From contig WBZZ01005583.1 of NCBI GenBank assembly GCA_019918135.1, forward strand, positions 62,001 through 126,000: 64,000 bases of DNA. The letters are read 5' to 3'. A model generated the notes under the pieces. That model was not told the origin of the DNA. It was given only the letters and a program-made list of their open reading frames with translations, and made no database searches. Below are positions 9,815-18,759 of the stretch, one piece after another (within the stretch, counting starts at the first letter, position 1; the number at the start of each line of letters is the position of its first letter). This stretch comes from Paulinella micropora (taxonomy: Eukaryota; Cercozoa; Imbricatea; Euglyphida; Paulinellidae). Made by a program: the position numbers and the translations under genes.

Positions 9815-10918
9815 ATGGCAGACGACGAGGAGGTTTCTGACGGGAAGGTTTTTGTGAAGCTCCAGCCCCTCCCAGTCGGGGCTTTCAAGAAGGCTCTAGT
9901 AGTAGCAAAACAAAAGAAAGAGCCAAAAACGCTTTTTTTAATCCGAAACCCCACCAGACTATTGATTTGCCGTGCTGGACCTCCAGAACGCGAGGAGCAG
10001 TATGTCGAATTCGGGGACGGGTTCTATACTGACGACGAGGACGAATTTACTCCAGTAGAAATCAAGTCTGATGAAATTACCCGCGCCCTGCTGGAAATTG
10101 CGTTTCGAGTCCGGTTTCTCGGATATGACACAATCAAGTACCCTTACCGCGATGATGATCCGCATCTGTTGCTCGCGTTTGCAAAGAACCGAGAAAGCTC
10201 GAGCCTTCGGTCATTCCATCAATCGCTGAAAGAACTCGCTACCAAAGGCAGTTGCTTGTTGTCTTTCCCTTCCTATCTGGAACCATCCCTAACATATTAC
10301 CAGCCAGGCAGCAAGGACACCGGCGACACCCCGGATGATGTTTTTTTGAGGCCTGGCGCACGAGGGAAACGCGCAGTAAGCCAGCAAGGCATAAAAGTCG
10401 CTTTGCACGACGAGCTTACAAAGGAAGAAGCCGGGGACGTCGTGCTCGAAACCATGTACAAAGCCTTAACAAACATACATAGCCTTCAGCCCAGAATTTC
10501 GATTCCTGCGTTAATGTCCGAAAGTGCACCTTCCTCGCATAAGCCGGCGCGCCAGCTTTTGCTGCAACAACTACGGTTGGCAGCAAACAAAAAAGAATTG
10601 AAATATCAACTGCCTCAGGCACTACGTCAGCACACAGCTCCCGAGCCGGTGAACCTAGGCGGGACTAAAAAAAGGCTTGCGGCGCTCGAGGAGAGGGTCT
10701 TTCACGAGCTGGAGGCCAAAATGCGGGCAGAGTTTAATGAGGCGTTGGATGCGCAGGCCTCTCAATTTCAAACAAAGCTCGACGAGATAGATTCCGCACA
10801 GGAAAAGAGAATGACTAGCATCGAAGACAAACTAAATGGGTTCTTAACGAGGCTCGACGAGGCCTTGCGAGAAGCGAGATTTGGAAATAAGTCAATCCGG
10901 AAGCGTGCGCACAGATAA
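9815..10918 (+). CDS. Hypothetical protein with C-terminal coiled coil
   Basis: The ATG at 9815 follows a TATA-like box. The upstream open frame is a translated G-run and is rejected. The product has 367 residues. Its N-terminal part is mixed and acidic (VEFGDGFYTDDEDEF). The last ~90 residues form heptads, LAALEERVFHELEAKMRAEF followed by KLDEIDSAQEKRMTSIEDKL, predicting a coiled coil for oligomerisation, and it ends with the basic tail RKRAHR. No family recognised. It runs convergently with the LRR-like gene at 10956 with only 37 bases between, so the two transcripts probably overlap at their 3' ends. Confidence 0.7.
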   Translation: MADDEEVSDGKVFVKLQPLPVGAFKKALVVAKQKKEPKTLFLIRNPTRLLICRAGPPEREEQYVEFGDGFYTDDEDEFTPVEIKSDEITRALLEIAFRVRFLGYDTIKYPYRDDDPHLLLAFAKNRESSSLRSFHQSLKELATKGSCLLSFPSYLEPSLTYYQPGSKDTGDTPDDVFLRPGARGKRAVSQQGIKVALHDELTKEEAGDVVLETMYKALTNIHSLQPRISIPALMSESAPSSHKPARQLLLQQLRLAANKKELKYQLPQALRQHTAPEPVNLGGTKKRLAALEERVFHELEAKMRAEFNEALDAQASQFQTKLDEIDSAQEKRMTSIEDKLNGFLTRLDEALREARFGNKSIRKRAHR

Positions 10919-10955
10919 TTTGCTTTATTTTAATTTAAAAAATATCCGCAGCGAT

Positions 10956-12341
10956 CTAGTGCAAGCCGAGAAAACTTGGACAATCGATAGTCTCGATACT
11001 GACCTGCTGGGCTTTTAGCCCAGCAGGTAACACTATCTCAGTGAGTGCAGGACAACTCGTAAAAGTCACACTCGCACCCCTCGGCAAAGCGTCCGGTAGT
11101 GTAAATGTCTGTAAACGGTTACACGAGTTAATTTCCAATTCAAACTGGTTTGCCAGGCTCGAGCCTGGCCTAGGCGACAGCTTAATGTCTGCGAATTTCT
11201 CGCAGTTTTGGACACAGAGTACCAAGCGATCTAAGCCTCGGGCCAAGGAGCTAAGACTTAGCGTTCTCAAATTGTCGCTGTTAAGGTATTGCAACTCTAA
11301 CGTTTTGCCCATTTCTTTCTGGAGCGAGATGTTAGCGTTCAACGCAGAGTTGCTGTCAAACAAAAGTTTCAGATTACCCTTTGCACAGATCTCCAACTTC
11401 GTGCCGAGTTGGCCAGAGTTGACAAGCGTCACTTCAATATTGGTGTTTTTGTGACTGGCAGTAGAAATTCTGCGCAAGACGTGGCAGTCTTGAAACTCGA
11501 TTTTGAACTTGGCGGGGGCCGTGACGGTGCCACTGCGCGCAGTCGACTGTTTAAAGACAAACTCTTCAAGTGCCGAGCAGTCGTTCAATTTCAGTAGATT
11601 TTCTCCCCCCAAATCAAGGCTAGTCTTCCGGAAAGAAAGCTTCTTGGCCATGAGCTGATTGAATTCAAGAATTCTAAACCGAGGTAAGCTCAGGGTAGCA
11701 CCATGAAAACACAAGGCTCTACACGGCAAAGCAAGCGACCCCGTCCGTGCCTGGTACGAGCTGACAGGGGCCGCGCAAGCGGCGCGGGGCTTGCCAGCGC
11801 AAATCGCGGCCCCTCCGGCAGCTTCGAGCAAAGAAAGAGCACCTATCAAAAAGGCCGTTGCCACAGAGCTGCCCTTACCTGGTTTTTGCAGCCAGGTGCT
11901 GATCACCTGCTCCGAACCCGCCGCGGCCCCACCCTTAGCCGGCTGGACTTGGCTGCAATGCAGCTTGAACTCTTCGTACTCTTCTTTCAAGCATTCTGTT
12001 ACGAGAAAGTCTTGTGTTAGCTCTAGGATTTTAGCATAGGGATTATCATCAGTTCCTGAACGCAATAATTGATAGCCCCCATAACCCCGCGCAAAGCTCT
12101 TCAACATGAGCCAATCCCTGCCGGGATCCGGGCTTGCTTTAACTCCAACATTGACGACTCGAGCCGCGGGAGGACTTTTCATGTAAAGCTTGAGCGTTTG
12201 GATACACTTGTCCTCTCGCGTGAGAGCGTTGAGCTCCTGGCCCGAACTCAAACTTTCCTGCACGGAACGTGCGTGCTCTGGAAAAAATACCGAAAAGCGC
12301 TGAGCCACGTCAAGCAAGAGAAGATCGTCTCCGTTGTTCAT
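10956..12341 (-). CDS. Leucine-rich-repeat-like protein
   Basis: The ATG at 12341 gives 461 residues. The first ~150 residues are helical. After that come irregular repeats in which a Cys or Asn is followed by a beta-strand and an LP turn, for example CNRLQTFTLPDALPRG and CPALTEIVLPAGLK. This resembles cysteine-type LRRs and BspA-like solenoids, usually protein-interaction modules. The gene at 13142-14646 shares the same repeat style, so the two are probably paralogues. A 12-bp-arm perfect hairpin (11002-11028) lies inside the C-terminal repeat without breaking the frame. Confidence 0.6.
   Translation of the reverse strand: MNNGDDLLLLDVAQRFSVFFPEHARSVQESLSSGQELNALTREDKCIQTLKLYMKSPPAARVVNVGVKASPDPGRDWLMLKSFARGYGGYQLLRSGTDDNPYAKILELTQDFLVTECLKEEYEEFKLHCSQVQPAKGGAAAGSEQVISTWLQKPGKGSSVATAFLIGALSLLEAAGGAAICAGKPRAACAAPVSSYQARTGSLALPCRALCFHGATLSLPRFRILEFNQLMAKKLSFRKTSLDLGGENLLKLNDCSALEEFVFKQSTARSGTVTAPAKFKIEFQDCHVLRRISTASHKNTNIEVTLVNSGQLGTKLEICAKGNLKLLFDSNSALNANISLQKEMGKTLELQYLNSDNLRTLSLSSLARGLDRLVLCVQNCEKFADIKLSPRPGSSLANQFELEINSCNRLQTFTLPDALPRGASVTFTSCPALTEIVLPAGLKAQQVSIETIDCPSFLGLH
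11002..11028. repeat. Perfect inverted repeat inside the LRR-like gene
   Basis: ACCTGCTGGGCT / AGCCCAGCAGGT, 12-bp arms with a 3-base loop, in frame and coding for LPAGLKAQQV on the minus strand. The arms match the gene's own local sequence, not the standard AGCCCGC element. Confidence 0.9.
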
Positions 12342-12595
12342 GCGCGCTGTCTTGTCGTACTTGTCTCTGTCTCTTTCTTATTCTATAGCTGCGGGTGGGG
12401 CAGGGGGGGGGGGGAGGAGAGGCAAGAGAACCCGCAGCGCGGGCGGGGTGGATTGGGCTTTCTTGTCCCCTGCTCCCTCTCTCTTTCTGCGACCAAGAAA
12501 AAAAGAAGTACTTTTTTTTATTAGTCAACTACCGGCTGTAATAGAAGCCGGTAGTTGAAGTCTGGCACTTCTCCGGCACCGCCAGCCGAGGGAAA
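12342..12595. promoter_or_regulatory. Divergent intergenic region with G-run and hairpin
   Basis: Contains a 12-G run at 12403-12414 and a perfect 12-bp-arm hairpin at 12526-12557 (CAACTACCGGCT / AGCCGGTAGTTG, 8-base loop). The hairpin lies about 100 bases before the membrane protein start. Confidence 0.5.
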
Positions 12596-12654
12596 ATGTA
12601 CAAGATTACATTGCAAAAACATACGAGGAACGTGTTCTGCGTCCTGTACTTCGT

Positions 12655-12969
12655 ATGTGGCCCTTACGTGTGCTCATTGGAGTTTTGTACCAAGTATTAA
12701 GCCTCGGGTGGGTAGTCTTGGCAGAAATTCTGCCCTGTCAAGAACCAGCCCGGTTGAAACCCTCGAGCTGGAATTTTGGCCTGGACGTCTTGACCTTGTG
12801 TACGCTAGTATTTCTAACTTTGCTGCAGTGGTATTGCGTGCCTGTCAATTTCTATACACCTCCGCAAGCTGATGCTGATGCTGCAACACAGGCCGAGACC
12901 ACACGCCAACCCGGTATGTTCAGAGCAAGCTTCAAACAACCGAGTTTGGTATTAGACACCAAACTCTAA
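12655..12969 (+). CDS. Small membrane protein, two predicted TM helices
   Basis: The ATG at 12655 gives 104 residues with two hydrophobic helices, VLIGVLYQVLSLGWVVLAEI and LDVLTLCTLVFLTLLQWYCV, and a short polar C-terminal tail. Another ATG at 12596 in a different frame opens only 30 codons. The size and double-TM layout recall the membrane proteins at 28.7 and 33.1 kb but no sequence identity is evident. No family recognised; it may be a virion membrane or signal-anchor protein. Confidence 0.5.
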   Translation: MWPLRVLIGVLYQVLSLGWVVLAEILPCQEPARLKPSSWNFGLDVLTLCTLVFLTLLQWYCVPVNFYTPPQADADAATQAETTRQPGMFRASFKQPSLVLDTKL

Positions 12970-12975
12970 GGGAAT

Positions 12976-13009
12976 ACTCCGAGACGCCGTAGGCCTCGCT
13001 CTGATCGGG
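12976..13009 (+). pseudogene. 34-bp fragment of the primase gene
   Basis: Matches the primase-helicase gene at 19151-19184 with 4 mismatches over 34 bases (ACTCCGAGACGCCGT...). It is too short to be functional and lies next to the shared 3' repeat at 13007. It shows that pieces of the primase gene were scattered several kilobases away. Confidence 0.65.
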
Positions 13010-13083
13010 ACGTGGCACAACAAGTAAGACAATGTCGGGTTTTTAATTATTTTTAAAAAAAGTATACTTTCTCGACACAATGC
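13007..13083 (-). repeat. Shared 3' flank of minus-strand genes, copy 1
   Basis: GGACGTGGCACAACAAGTAA and the following CGGGTTTTTAATT...TTCTCGACACAA recur at 15949-16017, right after the NHL gene's stop. Here the segment lies downstream of the LRR gene on the same strand. It is probably a common transcript 3' end or a relic of tandem duplication of minus-strand genes. Confidence 0.65.
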
Positions 13084-13125
13084 AAAAACGCTCACGCGCC
13101 AGCTTCCTGGCGACGAGAGTGAGAG

Positions 13126-13162
13126 CTCGGCTGGGTCTTCCTCACGGCGGCCCAGCCGAGCG
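13126..13162. repeat. Inverted repeat at the 3' end of the LRR gene
   Basis: GCTCGGCTGGG / CCCAGCCGAGC, 11-bp perfect arms with a 15-base loop, overlapping the stop region of the minus-strand LRR gene. It may serve as its 3' hairpin. Confidence 0.65.
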
Positions 13163-14646
13163 TGTGTGTGGGGGAAACACGTCGCACATTTTTCTGTCAC
13201 GCTGCGCCAGCTGGGGCCAAAGCACATCCAATCTCTCGCACCATTTTGTGGGGCCGGACGACATCTCGGGTAGGTGTAGTTCAGGCATGTGAGTGCACTG
13301 CGAAAAGTCCAGGGTAAACTTTCCGCGGCACCTAAAGCCTGGCGGTACGGTAAAGCTCTGCAGATTGGGGCACTGTACGACGATCACCCTGAGCTCGTTG
13401 ATATCCCAGCTTTGGGGCATGGAGAGATCCCGCAAGAGCGGCAGGTTTCGGAAGAAAAGTTTGGCCCCGACGCACCTGATGTTTTTAGGTAGGTGAATAG
13501 TCTCGAGATTGGCACAATGGCAGGCTGTTAGCTCTAGCAACCGGGAGACCCGCCAAGTGGCGCTTTCGAAACCAAGGCTGTGAAGATTATTTAATCTCCA
13601 CAATCTTAGTATTGCCTCCTTGCACAGGAGCTGGGGTAGAATAAATTCTGCACTTGTTGACATTCTTGAACCAAAGCATAGAACTTTGTTAGGCGGAGCT
13701 TCTTCCACCGCCAACAAACCTGTTTTAGCAGGTGACATTTCGCGATGCTTAGCTCAAGAATCTGCATCCTTTCTTGGTCTGGAGAGAGCACAAGGGTGTT
13801 TATGTTACTATACATTAGCTTAATAACCATGCGGACCCCCGCGGCTAGGATCTCTAGGTCTGCCGCCCATTCTTTCGCCTCGTCGTCGATGTGTGGAAAA
13901 CTAAAAAACGTGATCTCTGTCAGGTCAGGTCGTCGTTGCTTCTTGCCGTCGTCGTGTGTCGCGCGGGCCGTGCGAATACTCTCGAGATGAGGGCAGGATT
14001 CGAACCAGAGATTGCCGCCGTGGACGAGCTGGGAGGGCAAGCTGACATGCTCTAGGCTAGAGCAGCTTTGTATTTTTAGGTCCACGTAGACCAACCCAGC
14101 GCCCCCCGGCTGCCTGCGCTGCAAGTTAAGCACCTTGATCTCGTCACAATGGTAGACAAATACCTTCCACGTGCCGGCAGTGTAGATATCCAGACCTTGA
14201 CCAAGCCTGCCCGATCTGCTAAGCTGCAGGACTGCCGGGCGTAGCGCCGGGTCGACAGTGGTTCGGAGTAGCGCCGCACTTGCCTCGACCTTCTGCAGGC
14301 TTGAACACGAGTCCACCTCCAGAGTAAGACCGTCCGAGATTGCACCCTCTTCGTAGACGGGGCTTTGACTGAAAACAAACCGTTTGAGCTCCTCACATCC
14401 GAACAACTTAATCGCGTTCTGCTCCGACAGCCAGAGCCTGATGTGCACCAAGCAAAGGTCCTCACAGAGTTGGGTCTGTATGGACAGGCTTTCCTTTTTT
14501 TTCAGCTCCAGCTTTAGGTTGTGCAAGCACAGGTGCTTGATGCTCGGGTAATCAGAGCCTTTTACAAAAGGAAAGTAGTCCCCATTCTTCGTGGTTAAGA
14601 TCGTGTGCTTGTTCTCGCGGGACACGTCGTCTCCTGACAGGGCCAT
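13142..14646 (-). CDS. LRR-like protein split by a -1 frame change
   Basis: An ATG at 14646 opens an LRR-like protein (LKIQSCSSLEHVSLPSQLV, FESCPHLESIRTA) that reads to 13606. A second frame then continues the same repeat style (CHCANLETIHLPKNIRC, CPNLQSFTVPPGFRCRG) to 13142. The frames overlap between 13606 and 13738, and moving between them needs one base to be re-read. The repeats match the gene at 10956-12341. Directly upstream is an F-box-like frame; LRR domains often sit behind an F-box in ubiquitin-ligase adaptors, so this may be the substrate-binding half of one protein now separated by a palindrome. Confidence 0.6.
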
Positions 14647-14649
14647 ACC

Positions 14650-14694
14650 CAGCCAAGGCTGGGCTTGGCTGGGCCGCCCCCAGCCAAGCCCGTA
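14650..14694. repeat. Palindrome between the F-box-like and LRR-like frames
   Basis: AGCCAAGGCTGGGCTTGGCTGG and its complement around GCCGCCCCC form nested inverted repeats. A close relative with GGCTTGGCTGGGGG occurs at 32717-32760. It sits exactly between the stop of the F-box-like frame and the ATG of the LRR frame. Confidence 0.7.
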
Positions 14695-14710
14695 CGCAAT
14701 ACATAAGAAA

Positions 14711-15043
14711 CTAGCGCTGCCACAGCCTGCCAATAATCGCGCTTTGTCGTAATGCAATCTTCGGGGACCGGCAGAGGGCTCGGCAATGTATTTTGCCGTC
14801 CTTGGCAATCTGGCGGACAAGTTGCGCCTGTTTACCCTCTAAGAATTCTGCTGATAATTGTCTGTATTTACAAAAGCAAAGCAGCATGCTAGCCATCAAC
14901 GCAGCCCCCCTTTGGGTGCCTAGCTGTCTTGCCGGGTAGTTGCGGGTTGTTGCATACAGCAACGCTTCGTCTGCTGGTGCAAGGTAGTCGGAAATTAGCT
15001 GTCCGCTAAGCTCTTTCGGGAGATCAAAAATGGCGTGCGGCAT
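14711..15043 (-). CDS. F-box-like protein, probably truncated
   Basis: An ATG at 15043 gives 110 residues beginning MPHAIFDLPKELSGQLISDY, which fits an F-box helix pattern (LP.EL...I..YL...D). A GTG extension reaches 15118 and adds a Lys/Glu-rich helix. A TATA-like GGAATATATACGG is present on the minus strand just upstream. F-box proteins recruit substrates to SCF ubiquitin ligases and are common in giant viruses. The frame stops at 14711, right before a palindrome and an LRR frame, so an original F-box/LRR protein may have been cut here. Similarity is by eye and modest. Confidence 0.45.
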   Translation of the reverse strand: MPHAIFDLPKELSGQLISDYLAPADEALLYATTRNYPARQLGTQRGAALMASMLLCFCKYRQLSAEFLEGKQAQLVRQIAKDGKIHCRALCRSPKIALRQSAIIGRLWQR

Positions 15044-15349
15044 TCTTTTTTTCTCCAAATCTTTCCTGTCGTCAAATTCTAGCAGTGCCTCGATGAAGTT
15101 TTTTTTTTCTTGTTCCACTTCTCCGTATATATTCCCGCGGGAAAAGGCTGTGCGCCGGTTTTTGTTTTTTGTGGTTGTTTGTGCTTATGATAAATTGTGC
15201 GTAACTCCCCCTCTTTCTTCTTCTTCCCCCGGTCACGTGGCCACAGCTTTTTTTTGCGCGCGTGCGTGGGGGGTACCTCCCCCCCCCCCCCATTTTTTTT
15301 TGTTCTGTTTCTTTTTTCTTTCTTGAGTGTCAGACAAGCAAGTGTACAC
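15044..15349. promoter_or_regulatory. Intergenic region with TATA-like box and C-run
   Basis: Holds the TATA-like element near 15127-15136 for the F-box-like gene, a pyrimidine tract and a G6-TA-C13 run pair at 15268-15292. No gene supported. Confidence 0.35.
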
Positions 15350-15897
15350 TCAATCAGGGTGTTGTGCAGGGCAAGTCAAACAAGCAAAGGGTCCCGCCCC
15401 ACAAGCTGCGACGCAACCGCTTGCCCTCGACGGGACATACTCTGTTACCAAACGCGCAATGTCCCGCGGCAGGGCTACCTCTGCTAAAAGGCGTCGGCGG
15501 CGGAGCCATTGAAGCGGATTCGGAGTGAATGTACAGAAGCGTACTTGTAGTAGGATAAATCCAGGCCAGGCCAGCTCAGATCCTGGCCCGAGCGTGTATT
15601 CGTGCCGGAGCCCTCTGTGCGTGAACTCGTCGTTGTCGGCGGCGGTTTGGGTTAGCCGGAGGAATGTTTTGCAAGCCACGCAGTCCACCAGGCTCCCTCT
15701 ATCAGCATTGTGGTGCGGAATTTGTAAGAACCCCCGCGCCCCCCCCCCCGCCTCCTGCCGCCACACCAGTCAGTGACGGGGGGGTCGCGCGCTCTCTTCC
15801 GTCCGCGTGCGGAGGTAGCCCTTGGCTCTAGATCAGCGCTGCCCATTAACAGTTCCCAGAGATGACGTGCTCTCATAGAATTGCTCTTGAAAGGCAA
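15350..15897 (-). CDS. Hypothetical protein interrupted at a 10-C homopolymer
   Basis: The ATG at 15897 opens 81 codons. A second frame, re-entered by stepping back one base, continues from about 15766 to 15350. The change lies in or near the run of ten C at 15741-15750 (G on the coding strand). The downstream part has a Cys pair (CVACKTFL) and an F-box-like LPRDIARLVTEYV near its end. No family is certain. Because the change falls at a long homopolymer inside coding sequence, a length change of one base would switch the full-length product on or off, unless it is a base-calling error. Confidence 0.45.
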
Positions 15898-15948
15898 ATT
15901 GTGTTGGTCCGTCTCTCTCCTATGAACTTGTCGCCCCCCCCCCCCCCC

Positions 15949-16017
15949 GGACGTGGCACGACAAGTAAGACAATGCCGGGTTTTTATTTAAACAAATTAT
16001 AACGTTCTCGACACAAG
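15949..16017 (-). repeat. Shared 3' flank of minus-strand genes, copy 2
   Basis: Starts directly after the NHL gene's stop and repeats the segment at 13007-13083, including GGACGTGGCAC.ACAAGTAA and TTCTCGACACAA. A 15-C run at 15934-15948 borders it. Confidence 0.65.
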
Positions 16018-17505
16018 CTAAGCTTTGGGGCCAAGCCCTTCTGCACCGACGCGAAACTCGTGCACCCGCCCATCCTCATATCCGCTGACAAAAAGCCTGT
16101 CGCCGTGCGCCGCCAGTGCGGGAGTGGTCCGGAGCCCGGAGGCCGCGTCCCGGCAGGTACCAGGCGAGTCGCTCACAAAGACCAGGCCCTGACAGCACGC
16201 CACTGCCAGCGGTTGGTTCAACGTGCCCGAGGCTTGCACCTGCCGCCCCCACTGCGTCACCAATGTCCCGTTGGGAAAGAAGACCTGCACTCGGTGATTC
16301 AGGGTGTCGGCTACCAAGACCCAAGCCTTGCTCTGACAATAGGCTAGCCCGCCGGGACTGTTGAACTCTCCGGGCGCAGCATCCGTTCGGCCCCATTCCT
16401 GGACCCATTGGCATGAGGAGGTAATATTCGCTTTTCTCGGGCGCAAGACTCGCACACAGTTGTGTTGGCGGTCGGTCACAAAGACGAGGTCTTCCGACGC
16501 ACACAGCCCGTAAGGCGCGCCCAGTCCCCCCTCGGGAAAGACTCGTATGGGTATCGTCGAGTTTTGCATTGCACACAAGCCACCCACTGTGGGACCTGTC
16601 AAGTACAATTGTCCTCTGCAATGAGCCACACCAGTGACCCCCCTCATCGAGCCAAAGGTATCGAAGCCCTGCTTGTCATTGCTTGTATCAAAACTGTACA
16701 GAAGATATTCTGTGGCGCTTTCCCTGTTGACGTACAGCACACCGCCTGTGGAGGCGCAGAGTGCGCCGGCGCGGCCACTTCGGGGCAGGGCGTAGGTGGC
16801 AGTAGCCACCTCCACGCGCTTGTCTCCAACCTTGGCTACCTTGGTTTGGGAACGGGCGGTGAGGCTGGGCTCCTGCAGTGGGCACCACAGCAGTGCGCCG
16901 GGTGAGAACAGCGCAGGTGCTCGCACGACCAGGCCAGGCGGGAGCTTGAAGCTGGCTGTCTGAGCGGTTTCCGTGTACTGGACCTCGAGCTCTGGCCGTT
17001 CCAGGCGTGCTATCTGCCTGGTATGGTTACCAATGATCTGGTTCAGCCTCAACAACTCCTCGCCCGAGTCCTGCCCAGGCCAGTCCTCGTCCTCCACAGG
17101 GTCCTGCCGAAGCTTGAGCTGCAGTCGCTGTAAGTCTTCTTGCGCAAGCGCCAGGTCCTGGTGACGCTTCTCAAGTTCGTGACTTCGAGCGTCCTGGACG
17201 AGCTGCGTTTGCGAGCTCAAGTCATCCAAAAGTACAGTGTACTGCACACGCAGCGACCCGTCGGCCTCGAGCGCTGCCACCACCGTTTTGCCCTGCAACA
17301 CAAACGTGTGCTCTTTAGTGCAGGGGATGGTGGCCAAAACGCTGAGGTCCAGGGCGGAAAGCAGTTCGCCCCTGGTGCTAGCCTTGTCCGGAAAATCAAG
17401 GCTTGCTCCTGTACTTTCTGCAACCTCGTCCAGCTGCCGACCGGTGCATTCCTTATCGTCCTGGCGTGCTGTCGGGTCCACCGCCTTCTTTTTCTCTTTC
17501 GGCAT
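16018..17505 (-). CDS. NHL-repeat beta-propeller protein
   Basis: The ATG at 17505 gives 495 residues. The N-terminal third is charged and contains a coiled coil (HELEKRHQDLALAQEDLQRL). From about residue 250 several NHL-type blades follow: APYGLCASEDLVFVTDRQHN, then GEFNSPGGLAYCQSKAWVLV with ADTLNHRVQVF, then LNQPLAVACCQGLVFVSD. NHL propellers bind protein or RNA and in TRIM-NHL proteins follow a coiled coil. No RING or B-box was seen, so E3 activity is not supported. The protein ends in AEGLGPKA just before the shared 3' flank. Confidence 0.75.
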   Translation of the reverse strand: MPKEKKKAVDPTARQDDKECTGRQLDEVAESTGASLDFPDKASTRGELLSALDLSVLATIPCTKEHTFVLQGKTVVAALEADGSLRVQYTVLLDDLSSQTQLVQDARSHELEKRHQDLALAQEDLQRLQLKLRQDPVEDEDWPGQDSGEELLRLNQIIGNHTRQIARLERPELEVQYTETAQTASFKLPPGLVVRAPALFSPGALLWCPLQEPSLTARSQTKVAKVGDKRVEVATATYALPRSGRAGALCASTGGVLYVNRESATEYLLYSFDTSNDKQGFDTFGSMRGVTGVAHCRGQLYLTGPTVGGLCAMQNSTIPIRVFPEGGLGAPYGLCASEDLVFVTDRQHNCVRVLRPRKANITSSCQWVQEWGRTDAAPGEFNSPGGLAYCQSKAWVLVADTLNHRVQVFFPNGTLVTQWGRQVQASGTLNQPLAVACCQGLVFVSDSPGTCRDAASGLRTTPALAAHGDRLFVSGYEDGRVHEFRVGAEGLGPKA

Positions 17506-17653
17506 CTAGTACAAGGCTTGCTTTTCTGTGTCTGTGTAACAACAGACGCGCCCTCAATGGTCTTTGACAGTGCAAAGAAAAAAGTTTTTTTTTAATTAAA
17601 ATACAATCTCAATTAGCGTCCAGAGCAATTCCGCCCCAAAAAATCAGCGGGGC
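17506..17653. other. Short intergenic segment
   Basis: A/T-rich (TTTTTTTTTAATTAAAATAC near 17584), between the NHL gene and the degenerate helicase gene, both on the minus strand. It probably combines the 3' end of one and the promoter of the other. Confidence 0.35.
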
Positions 17654-18334
17654 TCACCCCTCAAAATAAAGAAGAGTTTTTATAACATCCTGGGTCTTTC
17701 TGCCAAGAAAGGGGTCCCAGCAAATTATCGCCTGCGAGGCACGCAGCACGCGCTCGAAAGCATTCCTGTTCTGATCCCACCGCGGGTGTCGAACACACTC
17801 ATCCATAAACATGCTGCTGAGCAATTCTTCGCTCTCGTTCAAAACTACCAGCTGGAAGGGGGCAACGTCCCCCCCCAGCAGCTGGTGCAGATTGTTAATC
17901 TCTGAGCAAAGCTTGTCACTCCGCCTCGTTGCCGCTCCGCACTTGTCCACCTGCACGCGGTGGGGCTCCAGGTGTTTCCGTAGGCGGGCATACATCACCT
18001 TCCCCGTCCGCCCCGAGCTGATTACGAGGACGCGCAGGGGCGCTTTAAACAGCCCCTGCAGCGCCCGCCGCTCCTTGACGCTGTAGGCCGCCCGGACCGC
18101 CTCGCGATCGACACCCTGCAGAGCTAAAATCAGGTTCGCCAGCGCATACTTCTTCCCCGTGCCCCAGGCGCTGCGCACAAACGACAGTCGTGTGGCCTTG
18201 CTCAGCAAGTAAGGCTTCACGTAGCGATCGTTGCCGCTGGTGAAGGACGGGATCTTCAACTCCTCCTCCTCTTGCGCCTCCTCTTGCCCCTGCTCGCGCG
18301 CGCGTGGGACAGAATCTCTGGCACCGCTGCTCAT
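17654..18334 (-). CDS. Degenerate UL9-type helicase domain protein
   Basis: The ATG at 18334 gives 226 residues resembling the first RecA lobe of the neighbouring primase-helicase. FVRSAWGTGKKYALA stands where the big protein has FLKAMMGCGKTEAFI, and FQLVVLNESEELL where it has FDLVVLDESESTL. The Walker A lysine remains but the following T is K, and the catalytic Asp of the DE box is Asn, so ATP hydrolysis is unlikely. It is transcribed away from the primase-helicase, 425 bases apart. It may regulate or cap the active enzyme, or be a relic kept open by chance. The substitutions are visible; the role is inferred. Confidence 0.6.
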   Translation of the reverse strand: MSSGARDSVPRAREQGQEEAQEEEELKIPSFTSGNDRYVKPYLLSKATRLSFVRSAWGTGKKYALANLILALQGVDREAVRAAYSVKERRALQGLFKAPLRVLVISSGRTGKVMYARLRKHLEPHRVQVDKCGAATRRSDKLCSEINNLHQLLGGDVAPFQLVVLNESEELLSSMFMDECVRHPRWDQNRNAFERVLRASQAIICWDPFLGRKTQDVIKTLLYFEG

Positions 18335-18759
18335 TTTCCTCGCTTTTCTGAAAACGTCCCCTGCGACACGCAGGGGAGCTGCCGTGTGTGGCGTGGGGGG
18401 AAAGGTTGTGTGGGGGGGGGCGCCCCCCCCCCCCCCTCTCGCCCACCCGCCCTCTCACGCAAAACTGTCTCTCCCCTCCCTCCCCTTCCCCTCTCCCGCT
18501 CCCCTCCCTTCCCCCTCTCTCGTCCCTCCCCAATCCGCTCGCGGGAAAGCTGGGAGAGAGTTGGGGCGGGGGGGGGGGGGGGGGCGTGGGAGAGGGGGAG
18601 GCGCACGTAAGGAGGGGGGTGCCTTACTGCTTATACATAACTAGCACAAAAAAAACCACAGAAAAAGGACGCGAGCTTTCTGCCACGAGGCGTACCGACA
18701 CGAAGCGAGGGGTGCGGACGCACGCAAGCGTGAGGGAGAAAACAGCTCCCCCCCCCCCC
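18335..18759. promoter_or_regulatory. Divergent region between the helicase paralogues
   Basis: Contains a G9-CG-C14 hairpin at 18412-18436, a pyrimidine tract, a 16-G run near 18569-18584 and an 11-C run ending right at the ATG (18749-18759). No gene supported. It is the likely shared promoter of the degenerate helicase (minus) and primase-helicase (plus). Confidence 0.45.

Noticed and set aside
18388..18759. N-terminal extension of the primase-helicase
   Set aside because: It reads through the G/C hairpin and low-complexity DNA; ATG 18760 begins ordinary protein sequence.
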